Shown: positions 23,157-31,904 of the stretch, piece by piece
How positions within the stretch are numbered: the first letter of the stretch is position 1
How the letters are laid out: each line of letters starts with the position of its first letter
Source: Thermoproteota archaeon
GTDB lineage: Archaea > Thermoproteota > Nitrososphaeria_A > Caldarchaeales > Calditenuaceae
DNA length: 32,970 nt
Reading direction: 5' to 3'
Assembly (NCBI GenBank): GCA_030550235.1
Contig: JAUQPU010000004.1
Coordinates: forward strand, 63,695 to 96,664
Translations under genes and position numbers: made by a program
The notes under the pieces: model-generated
The model's database searches: none
Seen by the model: the letters and a program-made list of their open reading frames with translations, nothing else
Told to the model about the DNA's origin: nothing

Positions 23157-24056
23157 ATGCGTAGAGAATACATATTTATGGTTATTGCTGGATTTCTTTG
23201 GGGCTCCGGGCATCCAGTAATAAGGAGCATACTTACGAGCCCTACACCGCATATGGATTCTATACAAATAGCATTCTTAAGCACATTAATCAGTTGCATC
23301 ATCCTGCTATCATTTATTCCCGTCCTAAAAATTAGAACAACAGGCATACATAGACAAGCCGGCTTACTCTCCATGTCTGGACTGGCAGGAAGCCTACAAT
23401 TCGGTATATTCCCACTGCTCTCCTACACGGCCCTAGCCTATATTCCACCATCAACCAATGCAATGCTCATAAATACAGCCCCTATCCTCGTCGCACTCCT
23501 ATCAATACCAACTATCAAGGAAATGCTAAGCAACATTGGGTATCTTGGCATAGGCATAGCATTTATAGGAATAGTTCTCTTATTGCAAGGACTAAGCATC
23601 ACAACTCCGTCAGGGATCTATCCTGGAGCAATATTCTCAATTTTCGGCGCATTAGTAACATCAACCTACTCAATACTTGGTAGAAATTTAATGAAGAATC
23701 ACGAGCCAATACTTGCAACAGCAACATGCTCGGTCTTCGGCGCTCTTGTTCTCATGTTGATTACACTCATAACTTCAAGACTCAATAATCTCATCTGGAT
23801 AAATATGACCCATCTCTGGCTTGTTATTTACTGGGCGGCAGCACAAGCATTCGCTTCTCTACTCTTCTTCATCGCGATGCGCCGCCTTGAAGCTCCGCGA
23901 GCCTCCGCTTTCATGTTTATGAGCCCTTTGACTGCGACACTAATATCGGTAGTATTCCTCGGCGATGAGTTAACACTTCAATTCTTGCTGGGCTCATTAC
24001 TCATCATAACTGGAATTGTGCTTTCACAGAAAAAAGCAAAATTACTGCAAACTTGA
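23157..24056 (+). CDS. EamA-family (DMT superfamily) transporter
   Basis: 299 residues with ten membrane helices in two homologous halves, as in the EamA family. The N-terminal half begins REYIFMVIAGFLWGSGHPVI, with the family's WG pair in helix 1, and PSTNAMLINTAPILVALL in helices 3-4. The second half has STYSILGRNLMK and the closing helices with PRASAFMFMSPLTATLI and GDELTLQFLLGSLLIITGI. Family members export amino acids, nucleotides or other metabolites; the substrate cannot be read from sequence. The gene is clearly AT-richer than its neighbours, with many ATA, TTA and AAA codons, and starts just past tRNA-Leu, so recent transfer is plausible. Its stop TGA overlaps the ATG of the next gene. 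Confidence 0.88.
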   Translation: MRREYIFMVIAGFLWGSGHPVIRSILTSPTPHMDSIQIAFLSTLISCIILLSFIPVLKIRTTGIHRQAGLLSMSGLAGSLQFGIFPLLSYTALAYIPPSTNAMLINTAPILVALLSIPTIKEMLSNIGYLGIGIAFIGIVLLLQGLSITTPSGIYPGAIFSIFGALVTSTYSILGRNLMKNHEPILATATCSVFGALVLMLITLITSRLNNLIWINMTHLWLVIYWAAAQAFASLLFFIAMRRLEAPRASAFMFMSPLTATLISVVFLGDELTLQFLLGSLLIITGIVLSQKKAKLLQT

Positions 24057-24487
24057 TGCTGACAAGATCTTCGGAAGAGAGACTGGGAAGGTGGAGAAAT
24101 GTGAGACCGGCCTCCATCACGGTGGCAGCTATTCTATTCTTTATCTTTGGAGCCTTATGGGTAATAGCAGGTCTGATTGTTTCGGCTCTTACAGGCGTAG
24201 CAGCTTCATTTACAAGCGTGCCCTCTATTGGCCCCTTCGCAGGAGTAACGGCCGCGGGCGTACTTCTCATAGGACTGATAACTCTTGTTTTTGGAGCACT
24301 GTATTTGGTTGCTGGGAGCTAGCTTTGGAACGGTTTACGAGAGGGCGGCGGCTTGGGAATCGCGCTATCCATAATCAGCATTCTTGTCTCCATATCATTC
24401 ATTTTGGGACCCTTGTCTGGTTTGAGCATAATCATCGACATATTGTTGATAGTTTTGATAGCTGTTGGTTGGAGTTCACTCAGGTAA
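24056..24487 (+). pseudogene. Four-helix membrane protein gene interrupted by an in-frame TAG
   Basis: ATG at 24056 overlaps the transporter stop (TGATG). The frame gives MLTRSSEERLGRWRN, a helix (about RPASITVAAILFFIFGALWV), another (GVLLIGLITLVFGALYLVAG) and stops at TAG 24320-24322 after 88 codons. The same frame then runs on with coding character: LWNGLREGGGLGIALSIISI, a further helix and a last one (IIIDILLIVLIAVGW), ending at TAA 24485-24487. Together they make a 143-residue four-helix protein of a common architecture in which the third helix follows a G-x-LW-x-G turn, so the TAG probably replaces a Trp (TGG) or similar codon. Either the protein is truncated, or TAG is read through, or it is a sequence error. 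The function is unknown. Confidence 0.75.
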
Positions 24488-24530
24488 GTCGCATAGGGTT
24501 TCTGGAGTGGTGCTACTGGAGGGTTGGTTT

Positions 24531-25427
24531 ATGGTTTTTATGCCTCATTATTTGTTGGGAGTTGGGTTGAGGGTTTATAGTCCTTATGTGGGGTGGGTTG
24601 AGTATCCTGATGGGCCGTCGAGGATTGTGAGTCTGTGTCCGTCTGTCACGGAGACGCTCTTTATGCTGTGTGTGGGTGGGAGGGTTGTGGGTGTTTCGAG
24701 CTGGTGTCACAGGCCGCGGGAAGCACTCGAGAGGCCGAAGGTGGGGAGCTACACCGAGATACTTAGGGACAGGATTCGGGAGCTCAGGCCCGAGCTAGTG
24801 TTTACGACTGTTGGTGCGCAGCGGAGGGCGCTCGAGGAGCTATTATCCCTTGGCTATCCGACGTATCCGTTTCCACTACCCAAGGATGTCTACGCCATCT
24901 TGTCCATGGTAGTTGAGGTGGGTGGGCTGGTTGGGGAGCCGGAGGCCGCCCTCAGCTTGTCTGAGAGGCTGGCAAGACGCCTAGAGGGTTTGAGGGCCTT
25001 GAAGCGCGGAGACAGGGTGCCTAGGGTCTACATCGAGATTGATCTGGGAGGACCCACGGTGCCTGCCTACTTCAACCACATAAACTCTGCGCTTCACTTG
25101 GCTGGGATAGCCAACATATTCGGCGACGAACCCAGTGAATACTTGTATGGTATGAGGGTGGGCGACTACCCCGTGCTGGATGTCGCAGGCGAGCTGGCGA
25201 GGAGGGACCCCGACGTGATAGTCTACGAGTCGAAGAGCTTTCACCCATCACCAGACGAGGGTCTGAGAGTGATGAAAGAAAGGGGGCTGGAGGCGTTAAG
25301 GGCCGTCAAGACAGGCAGCGTCCTGACACTCCCAGCAGACACCCTTGCGCATTACGGCCCCTCATTCCTAGAGGAGGTCGTAAAGGTCTGCGATAGGGTT
25401 TGGGAAATGTTTCATACACACACCTGA
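24531..25427 (+). CDS. TroA/BtuF-like (helical-backbone metal receptor) binding protein without signal peptide
   Basis: About 298 residues. YVGWVEYPDGPSRIVSLCPS then VTETLFMLCVGGRVVGVSSW is the first lobe of the cobalamin/iron-siderophore binding protein superfamily, followed by PKVGSY and LRPELVFTTVGAQRRALEEL; the second lobe has YIEIDLGGPTVPAYFNHIN, ALHLAGIANIFGDEP and RRDPDVIVYESK. The usual ligand is a corrinoid or metal chelate. No signal peptide or lipobox precedes the fold, so the protein seems cytoplasmic, and no ABC permease or ATPase gene is near. The frame is open to 24465, overlapping the upstream gene, but GGAGGG at 24518-24523 lies seven bases before ATG 24531, which I take as the start; TTG 24567 is an alternative. 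Confidence 0.75.
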   Translation: MVFMPHYLLGVGLRVYSPYVGWVEYPDGPSRIVSLCPSVTETLFMLCVGGRVVGVSSWCHRPREALERPKVGSYTEILRDRIRELRPELVFTTVGAQRRALEELLSLGYPTYPFPLPKDVYAILSMVVEVGGLVGEPEAALSLSERLARRLEGLRALKRGDRVPRVYIEIDLGGPTVPAYFNHINSALHLAGIANIFGDEPSEYLYGMRVGDYPVLDVAGELARRDPDVIVYESKSFHPSPDEGLRVMKERGLEALRAVKTGSVLTLPADTLAHYGPSFLEEVVKVCDRVWEMFHTHT

Positions 25428-25450
25428 CCCGACGGTTACCTGCGTCTACT

Positions 25451-25464
25451 GGAGGTTCTCCTCC
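25451..25464 (+). terminator. Short hairpin between the metal-receptor gene and gatD
   Basis: GGAGG-TTCT-CCTCC followed downstream by a GTTTTGGGGG and GGTTTTT stretch; a possible transcription end signal before gatD. Weak. Confidence 0.25.
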
Positions 25465-25512
25465 GAGGTTGTTTTGGGGGCGGAGGGTTTTTGACTGGGG
25501 CGCACCTTCTCT

Positions 25513-26859
25513 GTGCAGGTGTCTGGTGTGGAGAGGTGGGAGGGGTATAGCGGTTTTCTCTTGGAGATGATTAGGGCTACTGGTGCTGAGATTGGTGATG
25601 AGGTTGTTGTTGAGAGACCTGACGGCTCGCGGTTTAGGGGCCTGCTGATGTTCAAGGGTGAGCTCTCCGCCGAGAATGTTTTGGTGCTCAAGCTGAGCAA
25701 CGGCTACAACATCGGAGTGGCGGTTGACCCGTCCTGCAGGATTGAGAGGGTTGCGGCTGGGCGGAGACCAGCATTCACACACCCACCACCACCTCCCCAG
25801 AAGAGCGGCCTGCCCCGCGTCAAGGTTATTGGGACTGGAGGCACGATAGCGAGCCGCGTCGACTATAGGACCGGCGCGGTGAGGCCGGCCATATCCTCCG
25901 AGGACTTGGTCTCCCTCGTCCCAGAGCTCTCTGAACTCGCCTTAATCGATGCTGAGGTTCTCTTCTCGCTGTATAGCGAGGACCTTACCGTGAGGGAGTG
26001 GGAGGCGATCGCTGAGAGGGTGAAGCGGGTCATAGAGGAGGGGTTTGACGGCGTTGTCTTGACGCATGGGACAGACACGATGCACTACACGGCTGCAGCC
26101 CTCAGCTTCACCCTCCAGAACCCCCCTGTTCCGATAGTTTTGGTTGGCTCGCAGCGGAGCAGCGACAGGCCCTCGAGCGACGCTGCGTTCAACTTGATGG
26201 GGGCTGTTTGGGTTGCTGCGAGGGCGCCCTTCGGCGAAGTCGTGGTCGCGATGCATGCGTGGCACTCCGACGAGGCAGTAGCAGTACACCGCGGAACCAG
26301 AGTAGTCAAAATGCATACGAGCAGCAGGGACGCCTTCAAGAGCGTCAACGCCACCCCGCTGGCACTACTGAGCGGCGGGTCGCTCAAGATGCTAGACAGC
26401 TACTATCACGCGAGGGGTGGTGATGGATTCGCATATGCGCCCGGCTTCAGTGACAGAGCAGCACTGGTCAAGTTCTATCCGGGGATGGGGCCTGAGGTGT
26501 TGGAGTATCTCAATGAGCGCGGGTTCCGCGGCGTCGTCCTTGAGGGGACGGGTCTGGGCCACGTAGCTAGGAGCTGGATACCTGTAATTAAGCGCCTGAC
26601 AGAGTCTGGATTTTTCGTCGGGATGACCTCACAGTGCAGGTTTGGGAGGGTGAACATGAGGGTATACAACACTGGGCGTGACCTCCTGAACGCAGGCGTG
26701 GTGGAGCTAGATGATATGCTCGCGGAGGTTGCGCTCGTCAAGCTAATGTGGGCGTTAAGGAGGACGAGTAGTCTGGAGGAGCTTGCGAAGTTGATGCTGA
26801 CGCCGGTTGCGCGGGAGGTTGGCGCTAGGGTTCTGCCACAGGGTGTGGGTGGTGTATGA
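25513..26859 (+). CDS. gatD: Glutamyl-tRNA(Gln) amidotransferase subunit D
   Basis: 448 residues. An N-terminal AnPRT-like barrel (about 1-80; GDEVVVERPDGSRF, GLLMFKGELSAENVLVLKLSNGYN in part) precedes an asparaginase-type domain with GTGGTIAS (107-114; nucleophile Thr111) and HGTDTM (185-190; Thr187, Asp188). The subunit frees ammonia from glutamine or asparagine and channels it to GatE, which amidates Glu-tRNA(Gln); archaea without glutaminyl-tRNA synthetase depend on it. The start is GTG 25513; a second GTG two codons on is possible. The last four bases (ATGA) overlap the gatE start, so the two subunits are made together. A PPPPP linker (about 91-95) joins the domains. Confidence 0.95.
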   Translation: MQVSGVERWEGYSGFLLEMIRATGAEIGDEVVVERPDGSRFRGLLMFKGELSAENVLVLKLSNGYNIGVAVDPSCRIERVAAGRRPAFTHPPPPPQKSGLPRVKVIGTGGTIASRVDYRTGAVRPAISSEDLVSLVPELSELALIDAEVLFSLYSEDLTVREWEAIAERVKRVIEEGFDGVVLTHGTDTMHYTAAALSFTLQNPPVPIVLVGSQRSSDRPSSDAAFNLMGAVWVAARAPFGEVVVAMHAWHSDEAVAVHRGTRVVKMHTSSRDAFKSVNATPLALLSGGSLKMLDSYYHARGGDGFAYAPGFSDRAALVKFYPGMGPEVLEYLNERGFRGVVLEGTGLGHVARSWIPVIKRLTESGFFVGMTSQCRFGRVNMRVYNTGRDLLNAGVVELDDMLAEVALVKLMWALRRTSSLEELAKLMLTPVAREVGARVLPQGVGGV

Positions 26860-28733
26860 GCTACGAGGAGCTGGGCCTCAAGGTGGGGCTGGAGATCCAT
26901 AGGCAGCTGGACACGAGGCATAAGCTCTTCTGCAAGTGCGGCACCTCCCCGCCCGCGCAGGAGAACCCGAGGCTCAAGATAGTCAGGTATCTCAGGGAGA
27001 CCCAGAGCGAGCTCGGCGAGGTGGACCAGGCCGCCCGCTTCGAGTCCAAGAGAATGAGGAGGATAGTCTACGAGTATGACCCAGCCTCAGCATGCCTGGT
27101 CGAGCTGGATGAGGAGCCACCACACCCGATCAACGCTGAGGCGGTACGCATAGCCCTGACCGTCGCTCTCATGATTAGGGCGAGGCCCGTCGACGAGATA
27201 CATGTGATGAGGAAGATAGTTATTGATGGGAGCAACACCTCAGGCTTCCAGAGGACCTGCACGATAGCCCTTGGCGGAGAAGTCGTAGTCGACGGCCAGC
27301 CCATCCCCATCCAGACCATCACTCTGGAGGAGGATGCAGCCCGCATAGTTAGGGCCGAGGCTGAGGAGGTCTTCTACGACCTGTCGAGGCTTGGGATACC
27401 CTTGATAGAGGTCTCAACGGGCCCTGTCCTCTATACGCCGGCCATGGCCGCCAGGGCCGCTGAGGCTATTGGTAGAATCCTCAGAGCTACACGGGGTGTC
27501 AAGAGAGGTCTGGGCACTGTGAGGCAGGACCTGAACATCTCGATCCGGGGGAGCGGCTTGATGGAGGTTAAGGGCGTCCAAGAACTCGAGCTAATACCGC
27601 GGGTCATAGAGTATGAGACAAGGCGGCTCAAACACCTCCGAGACCTAGTCGAGAGGCTTAGGGAGAGGTGTGTTAGGCCCGAGGCCGTGGAGGCCCAGCC
27701 CATAGTAGACCTGACCGACGCCTTTAGGGAGAGTGGGAGCCGTGTGATACGTCGCAAGATCAGTGAGGGCGGCGTTGTTCTGGGGGTTAGGCTCCCAGGC
27801 TTTGCAGGCCTCCTGCGCGGCGAGGGTGATGTGAGACTGGGGAGGGAGCTCTCCGAGTACGCGAAGGCTTGGGGCGGCGTCGAGGGTATCTTCCACTCCG
27901 ACGAGCTTCCAGGCTACGGCATAGGCGAGGACGAGGTGGGGGAGACGCGGAGACTGCTGGGGGCTGGAGACTCGGATGCCTTCGTACTCGTGGCAGGGCG
28001 CGAGGCTAGGGCGAGGGAGGCGTTGGAGGCTGTGAGGATGAGGGCCGCACAGGCATGTACACATATACCTGATGAGACGCGCGCAGCCCTCCCAGACGGC
28101 ACAACAGTCTACATGCGGCCCCGCCCAGGCTCAGCGCGAATGTATCCCGAGACCGATATACCGCCCTTCAGAGTCTCACCAGAACTCCTAGCCGAGATCG
28201 AGAGAAATCTCCCCCCACCCCTCGAGAAGGTCGCGGAGGAGCTTGTCAAGCGGTTCAGGCTCAGCAACCAGCTTGCCTGGGAGCTCATAGACACGGAGAT
28301 GGTTGAGGAGTTCGAGAGGGTTGTAGGACTTGGCGTGGCGCCCAGCGTCGTCGCAAGCCTCCTAACTGAGGGGTTGAAGCAGCTCAAGAGAGAGGGCCAC
28401 AAAATCGAGAACATCTCGCCAAACCACATCTACGACTACTTCAGGCTCGTCAGCCTCGGCGTAACTGCAAAAGAGTCAGCACTCCAAGTCCTAGCAGAGA
28501 TAGCCAGGGACCCATCCCTCACAGCCGAGCAGGCGGTGGACAGGCTCGGGCTCAGGGCTCCACCCATAGAGGAGGTGAACAGCTTCATCGAGGAGCTGGT
28601 CTCGAGCGTCCCACCCGGCGAGAGGAAGTCGGCGACAGGCCGGCTGATGGGAGAGCTGATGAGGAGGTATAGGGGGAGGGTGGACGGTGGCCTACTCAAC
28701 AAACTCCTAATGGAGAGGCTCCGGGCCCAGTAG
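26856..28733 (+). CDS. gatE: Glutamyl-tRNA(Gln) amidotransferase subunit E
   Basis: 625 residues, standard length. The GatB-like kinase/transamidase core starts GLKVGLEIHRQLDTRHKLFC (CKCG giving zinc-ligand Cys residues) and contains VIDGSNTSGFQRT, LEEDAARIV, GIPLIEVSTGP and LNISIRGS. An AspRS-like insertion domain (about 275-430) distinguishes GatE from GatB, and the C-terminus is a helical YqeY-like tRNA-binding tail. The enzyme phosphorylates the glutamate on Glu-tRNA(Gln) with ATP and transfers ammonia delivered by GatD. It overlaps gatD by ATGA and ends four bases from the convergent THUMP gene. The tail retains SATGRLMGELMRRYRGRVDGG, a motif typical of the YqeY domain's end. Confidence 0.96.
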   Translation: MSYEELGLKVGLEIHRQLDTRHKLFCKCGTSPPAQENPRLKIVRYLRETQSELGEVDQAARFESKRMRRIVYEYDPASACLVELDEEPPHPINAEAVRIALTVALMIRARPVDEIHVMRKIVIDGSNTSGFQRTCTIALGGEVVVDGQPIPIQTITLEEDAARIVRAEAEEVFYDLSRLGIPLIEVSTGPVLYTPAMAARAAEAIGRILRATRGVKRGLGTVRQDLNISIRGSGLMEVKGVQELELIPRVIEYETRRLKHLRDLVERLRERCVRPEAVEAQPIVDLTDAFRESGSRVIRRKISEGGVVLGVRLPGFAGLLRGEGDVRLGRELSEYAKAWGGVEGIFHSDELPGYGIGEDEVGETRRLLGAGDSDAFVLVAGREARAREALEAVRMRAAQACTHIPDETRAALPDGTTVYMRPRPGSARMYPETDIPPFRVSPELLAEIERNLPPPLEKVAEELVKRFRLSNQLAWELIDTEMVEEFERVVGLGVAPSVVASLLTEGLKQLKREGHKIENISPNHIYDYFRLVSLGVTAKESALQVLAEIARDPSLTAEQAVDRLGLRAPPIEEVNSFIEELVSSVPPGERKSATGRLMGELMRRYRGRVDGGLLNKLLMERLRAQ

Positions 28734-28737
28734 TTCT

Positions 28738-29805
28738 CTACGCCTCCTCGACTCCGGCCTCTGTCTTGGTGAGCCTGAGGGTGGTGTAGGCTGCTAGGAG
28801 GGCTGTGGGCGCCGCCAGCTCTGTTGGAAGAGTCATCGCGGGTGCCAAGTCTATCACGAGGTCTGCGACCCTGTAGATTCCCTTCGGAATCCCCTCCCTC
28901 GAGCCGAAGAGAAAGTTAATGCGCTTGGCGGAGCTGTAGAGCTCCGCGAGCCGCTCAGAGGCCCTTGAGAGCTCCACGCCCTCAGGCTCGAAGACTATTA
29001 TCGGCTCACCCCTCCTCGCCCTGACGAGCTGGTAGAGGTCTTGGACGGTTACGCTGACCCTTCTGGGCTTACGCGCATAGGCCCTGAGCTGGACCTCAAA
29101 CCTGCTCTCAAGCCCCTCAAAGACACCTAGAAGGAACTCTGCGAGAGAACGCGCATCAACCGGCTCCGAGGGAGCGACCACGAGCTCACCCACCTCGAAG
29201 GCCTGGACAGCCCTCCCAATCCTCGCACCTATCTCTCTACAAGACTTCGGCGGTCCAACATACGGCATCTGGACCACACTAATCTTGTTGAAGAACCAGC
29301 GGGCCTCCTTCTTCCCCGGCCCCATCTTCACCCACTCCCGCCCACCATCATAGACCGAGAGATACGCCACATCGTCAATAATCTCGACGCGGACAACCAC
29401 GTCCGGATGGTCCAGGTCAACAAGTGCAGAGTATTCGCGCTGTATCGCCGCGCCTACAGCGACGTTCACGTCTAGGCTTGTGAAGCTGTGGCGCCCCCTC
29501 CTCACAGTCCTCACGGCGAAGGACTTCTCAGGGCCAAGCAGGCCTCCGGCCGCCTTCACAGCAGCGTCAGACATCTTCTCAAGGCGCGCCTCTGCGACCG
29601 CCTTGACACGGTAGACGCTCTCCGCCTCAAGAATCTCTGAAGATATCCTCGAGTATAGGCCGTCGGGGTCGCTGCACCGCACCACTCCTACGAGCCCCTC
29701 ATAGCCTCCTGGCTTGACCACGACCTCAGCATCTGGGTCCAGCTCGGCGACCCGGGCCGCGCAAATCTCTTCAAGACCGAGAGGAGTCTTCACGAGAATC
29801 TCCAA
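28738..29805 (-). CDS. THUMP-domain protein with C-terminal SPOUT-like knot (RNA methylase-like)
   Basis: 355 residues. An N-terminal ferredoxin-like part (MEILVKTPLGLEEICAARV) and a THUMP domain (about 60-165, with FAVRTVRRGRHSFTSLDVN, shown in part, and DHPDVVVRVEIIDD) bind RNA, probably tRNA acceptor stems. The C-terminal half has VVQMPYVGPPKSCREIGARI, then NFLFGSREGIPKGIYR and VIDLAPAMTLPTELAAPTA, which is the glycine loop and knot of SPOUT methyltransferases in archaeal THUMP-SPOUT proteins. A SAM-dependent tRNA modification is the likely role, but target base and catalysis are unproven. ATG 29805 is preceded about 40 bases upstream by a TGTTTATT element. It converges with gatE, with a four-base gap. 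Confidence 0.8.
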   Translation of the reverse strand: MEILVKTPLGLEEICAARVAELDPDAEVVVKPGGYEGLVGVVRCSDPDGLYSRISSEILEAESVYRVKAVAEARLEKMSDAAVKAAGGLLGPEKSFAVRTVRRGRHSFTSLDVNVAVGAAIQREYSALVDLDHPDVVVRVEIIDDVAYLSVYDGGREWVKMGPGKKEARWFFNKISVVQMPYVGPPKSCREIGARIGRAVQAFEVGELVVAPSEPVDARSLAEFLLGVFEGLESRFEVQLRAYARKPRRVSVTVQDLYQLVRARRGEPIIVFEPEGVELSRASERLAELYSSAKRINFLFGSREGIPKGIYRVADLVIDLAPAMTLPTELAAPTALLAAYTTLRLTKTEAGVEEA

Positions 29806-30105
29806 AACCTATCCAATAGCCAAACGTATTCCCGCCTCCAATAAACATTCTTCTCAAGAAAAGACTCGCAGAGATGAACCGAGTAAACTTAGCCCCCAGG
29901 CAGGAGGAAGTGGACTTGCGTTTTTGCTAATAGGTCTTCGAACAGTTCTACACTCGCTCTTTTACTATCCCACCCATCTGTCCTCACAGCCCCGACTCAA
30001 AAAGACATGAAGCCTCGCCACTAGATAGGGTGTCAGTATTTTTGTCAGGGACGCTCCCTGGGCCTAGTTTTGAGGTATTGATTGACTTGTTAGCCAAAAA
30101 CCCTC
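29806..30105. other. Gene-free interval with one strong hairpin
   Basis: About 300 bases between two minus-strand genes. It contains the promoter of the THUMP gene (TGTTTATT near 29841-29850, minus strand) and, at 30046-30060, CAGGGA-CGC-TCCCTG, a perfect six-pair hairpin lying 46 bases past the stop of the methyltransferase gene and possibly marking its 3' end. I see no reading frame with coding character and no C/D-box RNA signature on either strand. Confidence 0.5.
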
Positions 30106-31803
30106 CTAAGAGTTTTTCTTGCTGCTTCTTCTTGCTTCCACCACCTTACTCCTTATTCTGGAGAAATAATCTTTGTTCCTCTGTATAAGTTCCTCATAGT
30201 AGTTCGCTAAGAGTTCTGCTAGAGAGGGTTCAAGAGACGTTATTGCAGATATCATTACGGGATAGGTCCTTAAGCGATAATCCTTCTCCGTTAACTCATT
30301 CTCTACGCATCTCTCCATCTCCCGCGCTAACGCAGACCTCACCTCTCTTAATGTGTTGCTGGAGACTTCAGGCATCTTTCTTTTCGTTTCTCTATTGTTA
30401 GATTTCTGGAGAAAGAAGATGAAATCGAAGGGGAGGGCGTTAACTTGCATTGCGTGGAATGTTGTTTCATACCCTTTAAGATACGGTTGGTATGATACCC
30501 CTATGTAATTAAATCCGCTGATCTTTAACGCTGAAAGGAAGGCAGCAACTACTCTGAGGTCTTTGCTATTAAAGGTGGATATGAATAGCCCGTCTTCTTT
30601 GAGCACTCTGTGACACTCCATGAAAACCATCTCGAGTCCTTTCCCGTAATCTTCAAGCGTGAACCCTCGAGTCCTGTTAATCACTATCTCTCTATCTTTT
30701 GGTGAGAGCTCTGAGTCCCACCAAAGGAAATAATCTGATAGCTCGGCGTAGTTTACGTTACCTCCATATGGAGGGTCCGTTATTACTGCATCAATCCCGC
30801 CATCAGGTATGGGTAGCTCCCTAGCATCGGTATTGAGTATCATGTATGTGGCCTCCCCATTTCTCAGCTCTTCGAAAGACCCGCCCTCAACAGCATAACC
30901 GTTGATGTGCTTGTTGGTGTATTCTTTTCCACGAATTATCGCATCCGCTCTCCTCAAGAATTGATGCCACACATTTATCTCCAGATATTTGGGGTATATC
31001 CAATAGGCATGCATCGCCCAGCCCTCTATAATCTCCCCTCTTCTGTGGCTCATCTTCGAAGCCCATTTTAGAGTGCTGCTCAACGTAAATGAGAGGAAAC
31101 TCTTGACGCTCTCGGATGTTTCACAGCATTTTATCGCCTCCCTCAGATACTGAACGGCTACCAAGTTTCTAGTGGTGAAAAGCTCGTCAAAATACTGGTA
31201 ACCGTTTCCTAACAGGTCGCTGGTCTTATCTCCGGCCGGTATCTTCACTCTGCGAGTCAAATCCATTTTTGGTGAGGTGGGCAGGTCACCGGGCTCTGGC
31301 CTTTTTCTGCCTCTATGTCCTTCAGGGCATTTAAACTGGACGGTGAGGGCCTCGTTAGATTCCCGGTCATATTCGGCCCACTCCGCCACCCCGCAACGAT
31401 TGCAGATGGGGCATCTAACAGCGTAGAGTTTATCTAACGTTTCACCGACTTTTTTCTTTATCGACTCAAGAGCACTAATGAATTCGGCGACATCCAGGGG
31501 AGCCACCTCGTGGCGCATTATTTTTGCCGCAAGCGGGTTCAAATCCACGGCTATTACTTTTCTTCGGGCGATTAGGCCTTCGACTAACGTCACACCGCCG
31601 CCCGCGAAGGGGTCCAAGATTATATCGCCCTCGCTTGTAAACCTCTCGATCAATGTTTTGAAGACTTTCCAGGGTCTTCTGGCCCAGAACTTATGCATCA
31701 TGTATACAGGCGTGTGTGTTGAGGCCGTTATAGGCTCAAGATTCTCTATCTCTTCTTTGATGCCTTTGTTCTCATGACGGGTTGGCGGTCTTATCGGTGT
31801 CAA
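30106..31803 (-). CDS. Site-specific DNA methyltransferase (N6-adenine/N4-cytosine type), solitary
   Basis: 565 residues. DPFAGGGVTLVEGLIARRKV (motif I, SAM binding, about residue 63) precedes DPPYGGNVNYAELSDYFLWW (motif IV, about 342), the order of amino-methyltransferases with the DPPY catalytic motif. Between them is a zinc-finger-like pair, CPICNRCG and CPEGHRG (about 132-165), and a long insert that may read the target site. The start PVYMMHKFWARRPWKV resembles archaeal/bacterial Zn-ribbon methylases of the DUF1156-related group. No restriction endonuclease or defence genes are adjacent. The start is TTG 31803; the frame is open further upstream without a standard start codon. AT-rich codon use and isolation suggest acquisition by transfer. 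It may be an orphan modification enzyme or a relic of a defence system. Confidence 0.87.
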   Translation of the reverse strand: MTPIRPPTRHENKGIKEEIENLEPITASTHTPVYMMHKFWARRPWKVFKTLIERFTSEGDIILDPFAGGGVTLVEGLIARRKVIAVDLNPLAAKIMRHEVAPLDVAEFISALESIKKKVGETLDKLYAVRCPICNRCGVAEWAEYDRESNEALTVQFKCPEGHRGRKRPEPGDLPTSPKMDLTRRVKIPAGDKTSDLLGNGYQYFDELFTTRNLVAVQYLREAIKCCETSESVKSFLSFTLSSTLKWASKMSHRRGEIIEGWAMHAYWIYPKYLEINVWHQFLRRADAIIRGKEYTNKHINGYAVEGGSFEELRNGEATYMILNTDARELPIPDGGIDAVITDPPYGGNVNYAELSDYFLWWDSELSPKDREIVINRTRGFTLEDYGKGLEMVFMECHRVLKEDGLFISTFNSKDLRVVAAFLSALKISGFNYIGVSYQPYLKGYETTFHAMQVNALPFDFIFFLQKSNNRETKRKMPEVSSNTLREVRSALAREMERCVENELTEKDYRLRTYPVMISAITSLEPSLAELLANYYEELIQRNKDYFSRIRSKVVEARRSSKKNS

Positions 31804-31904
31804 GTCTTCATCTTCAAATCTTAGTTTAACAGTTTTGCGACATATACTTTCAGCGCTGATTACGACTTAATCTCGCGATTCGGTGAGGGATGAAGAGTCT
31901 AGTG

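Noticed and set aside
22950-24560. Direct repeat of the tRNA-Leu 3' end as an attachment site
   Set aside because: No copy of GGGTTCGAATCCCACC or a close variant was seen by eye after the AT-rich insert.
29714-30010. Plus-strand frame of 98 codons over the start of the THUMP gene
   Set aside because: Half lies antisense to a conserved gene, the rest has no coding character, and there is no promoter or ribosome-binding site in place.
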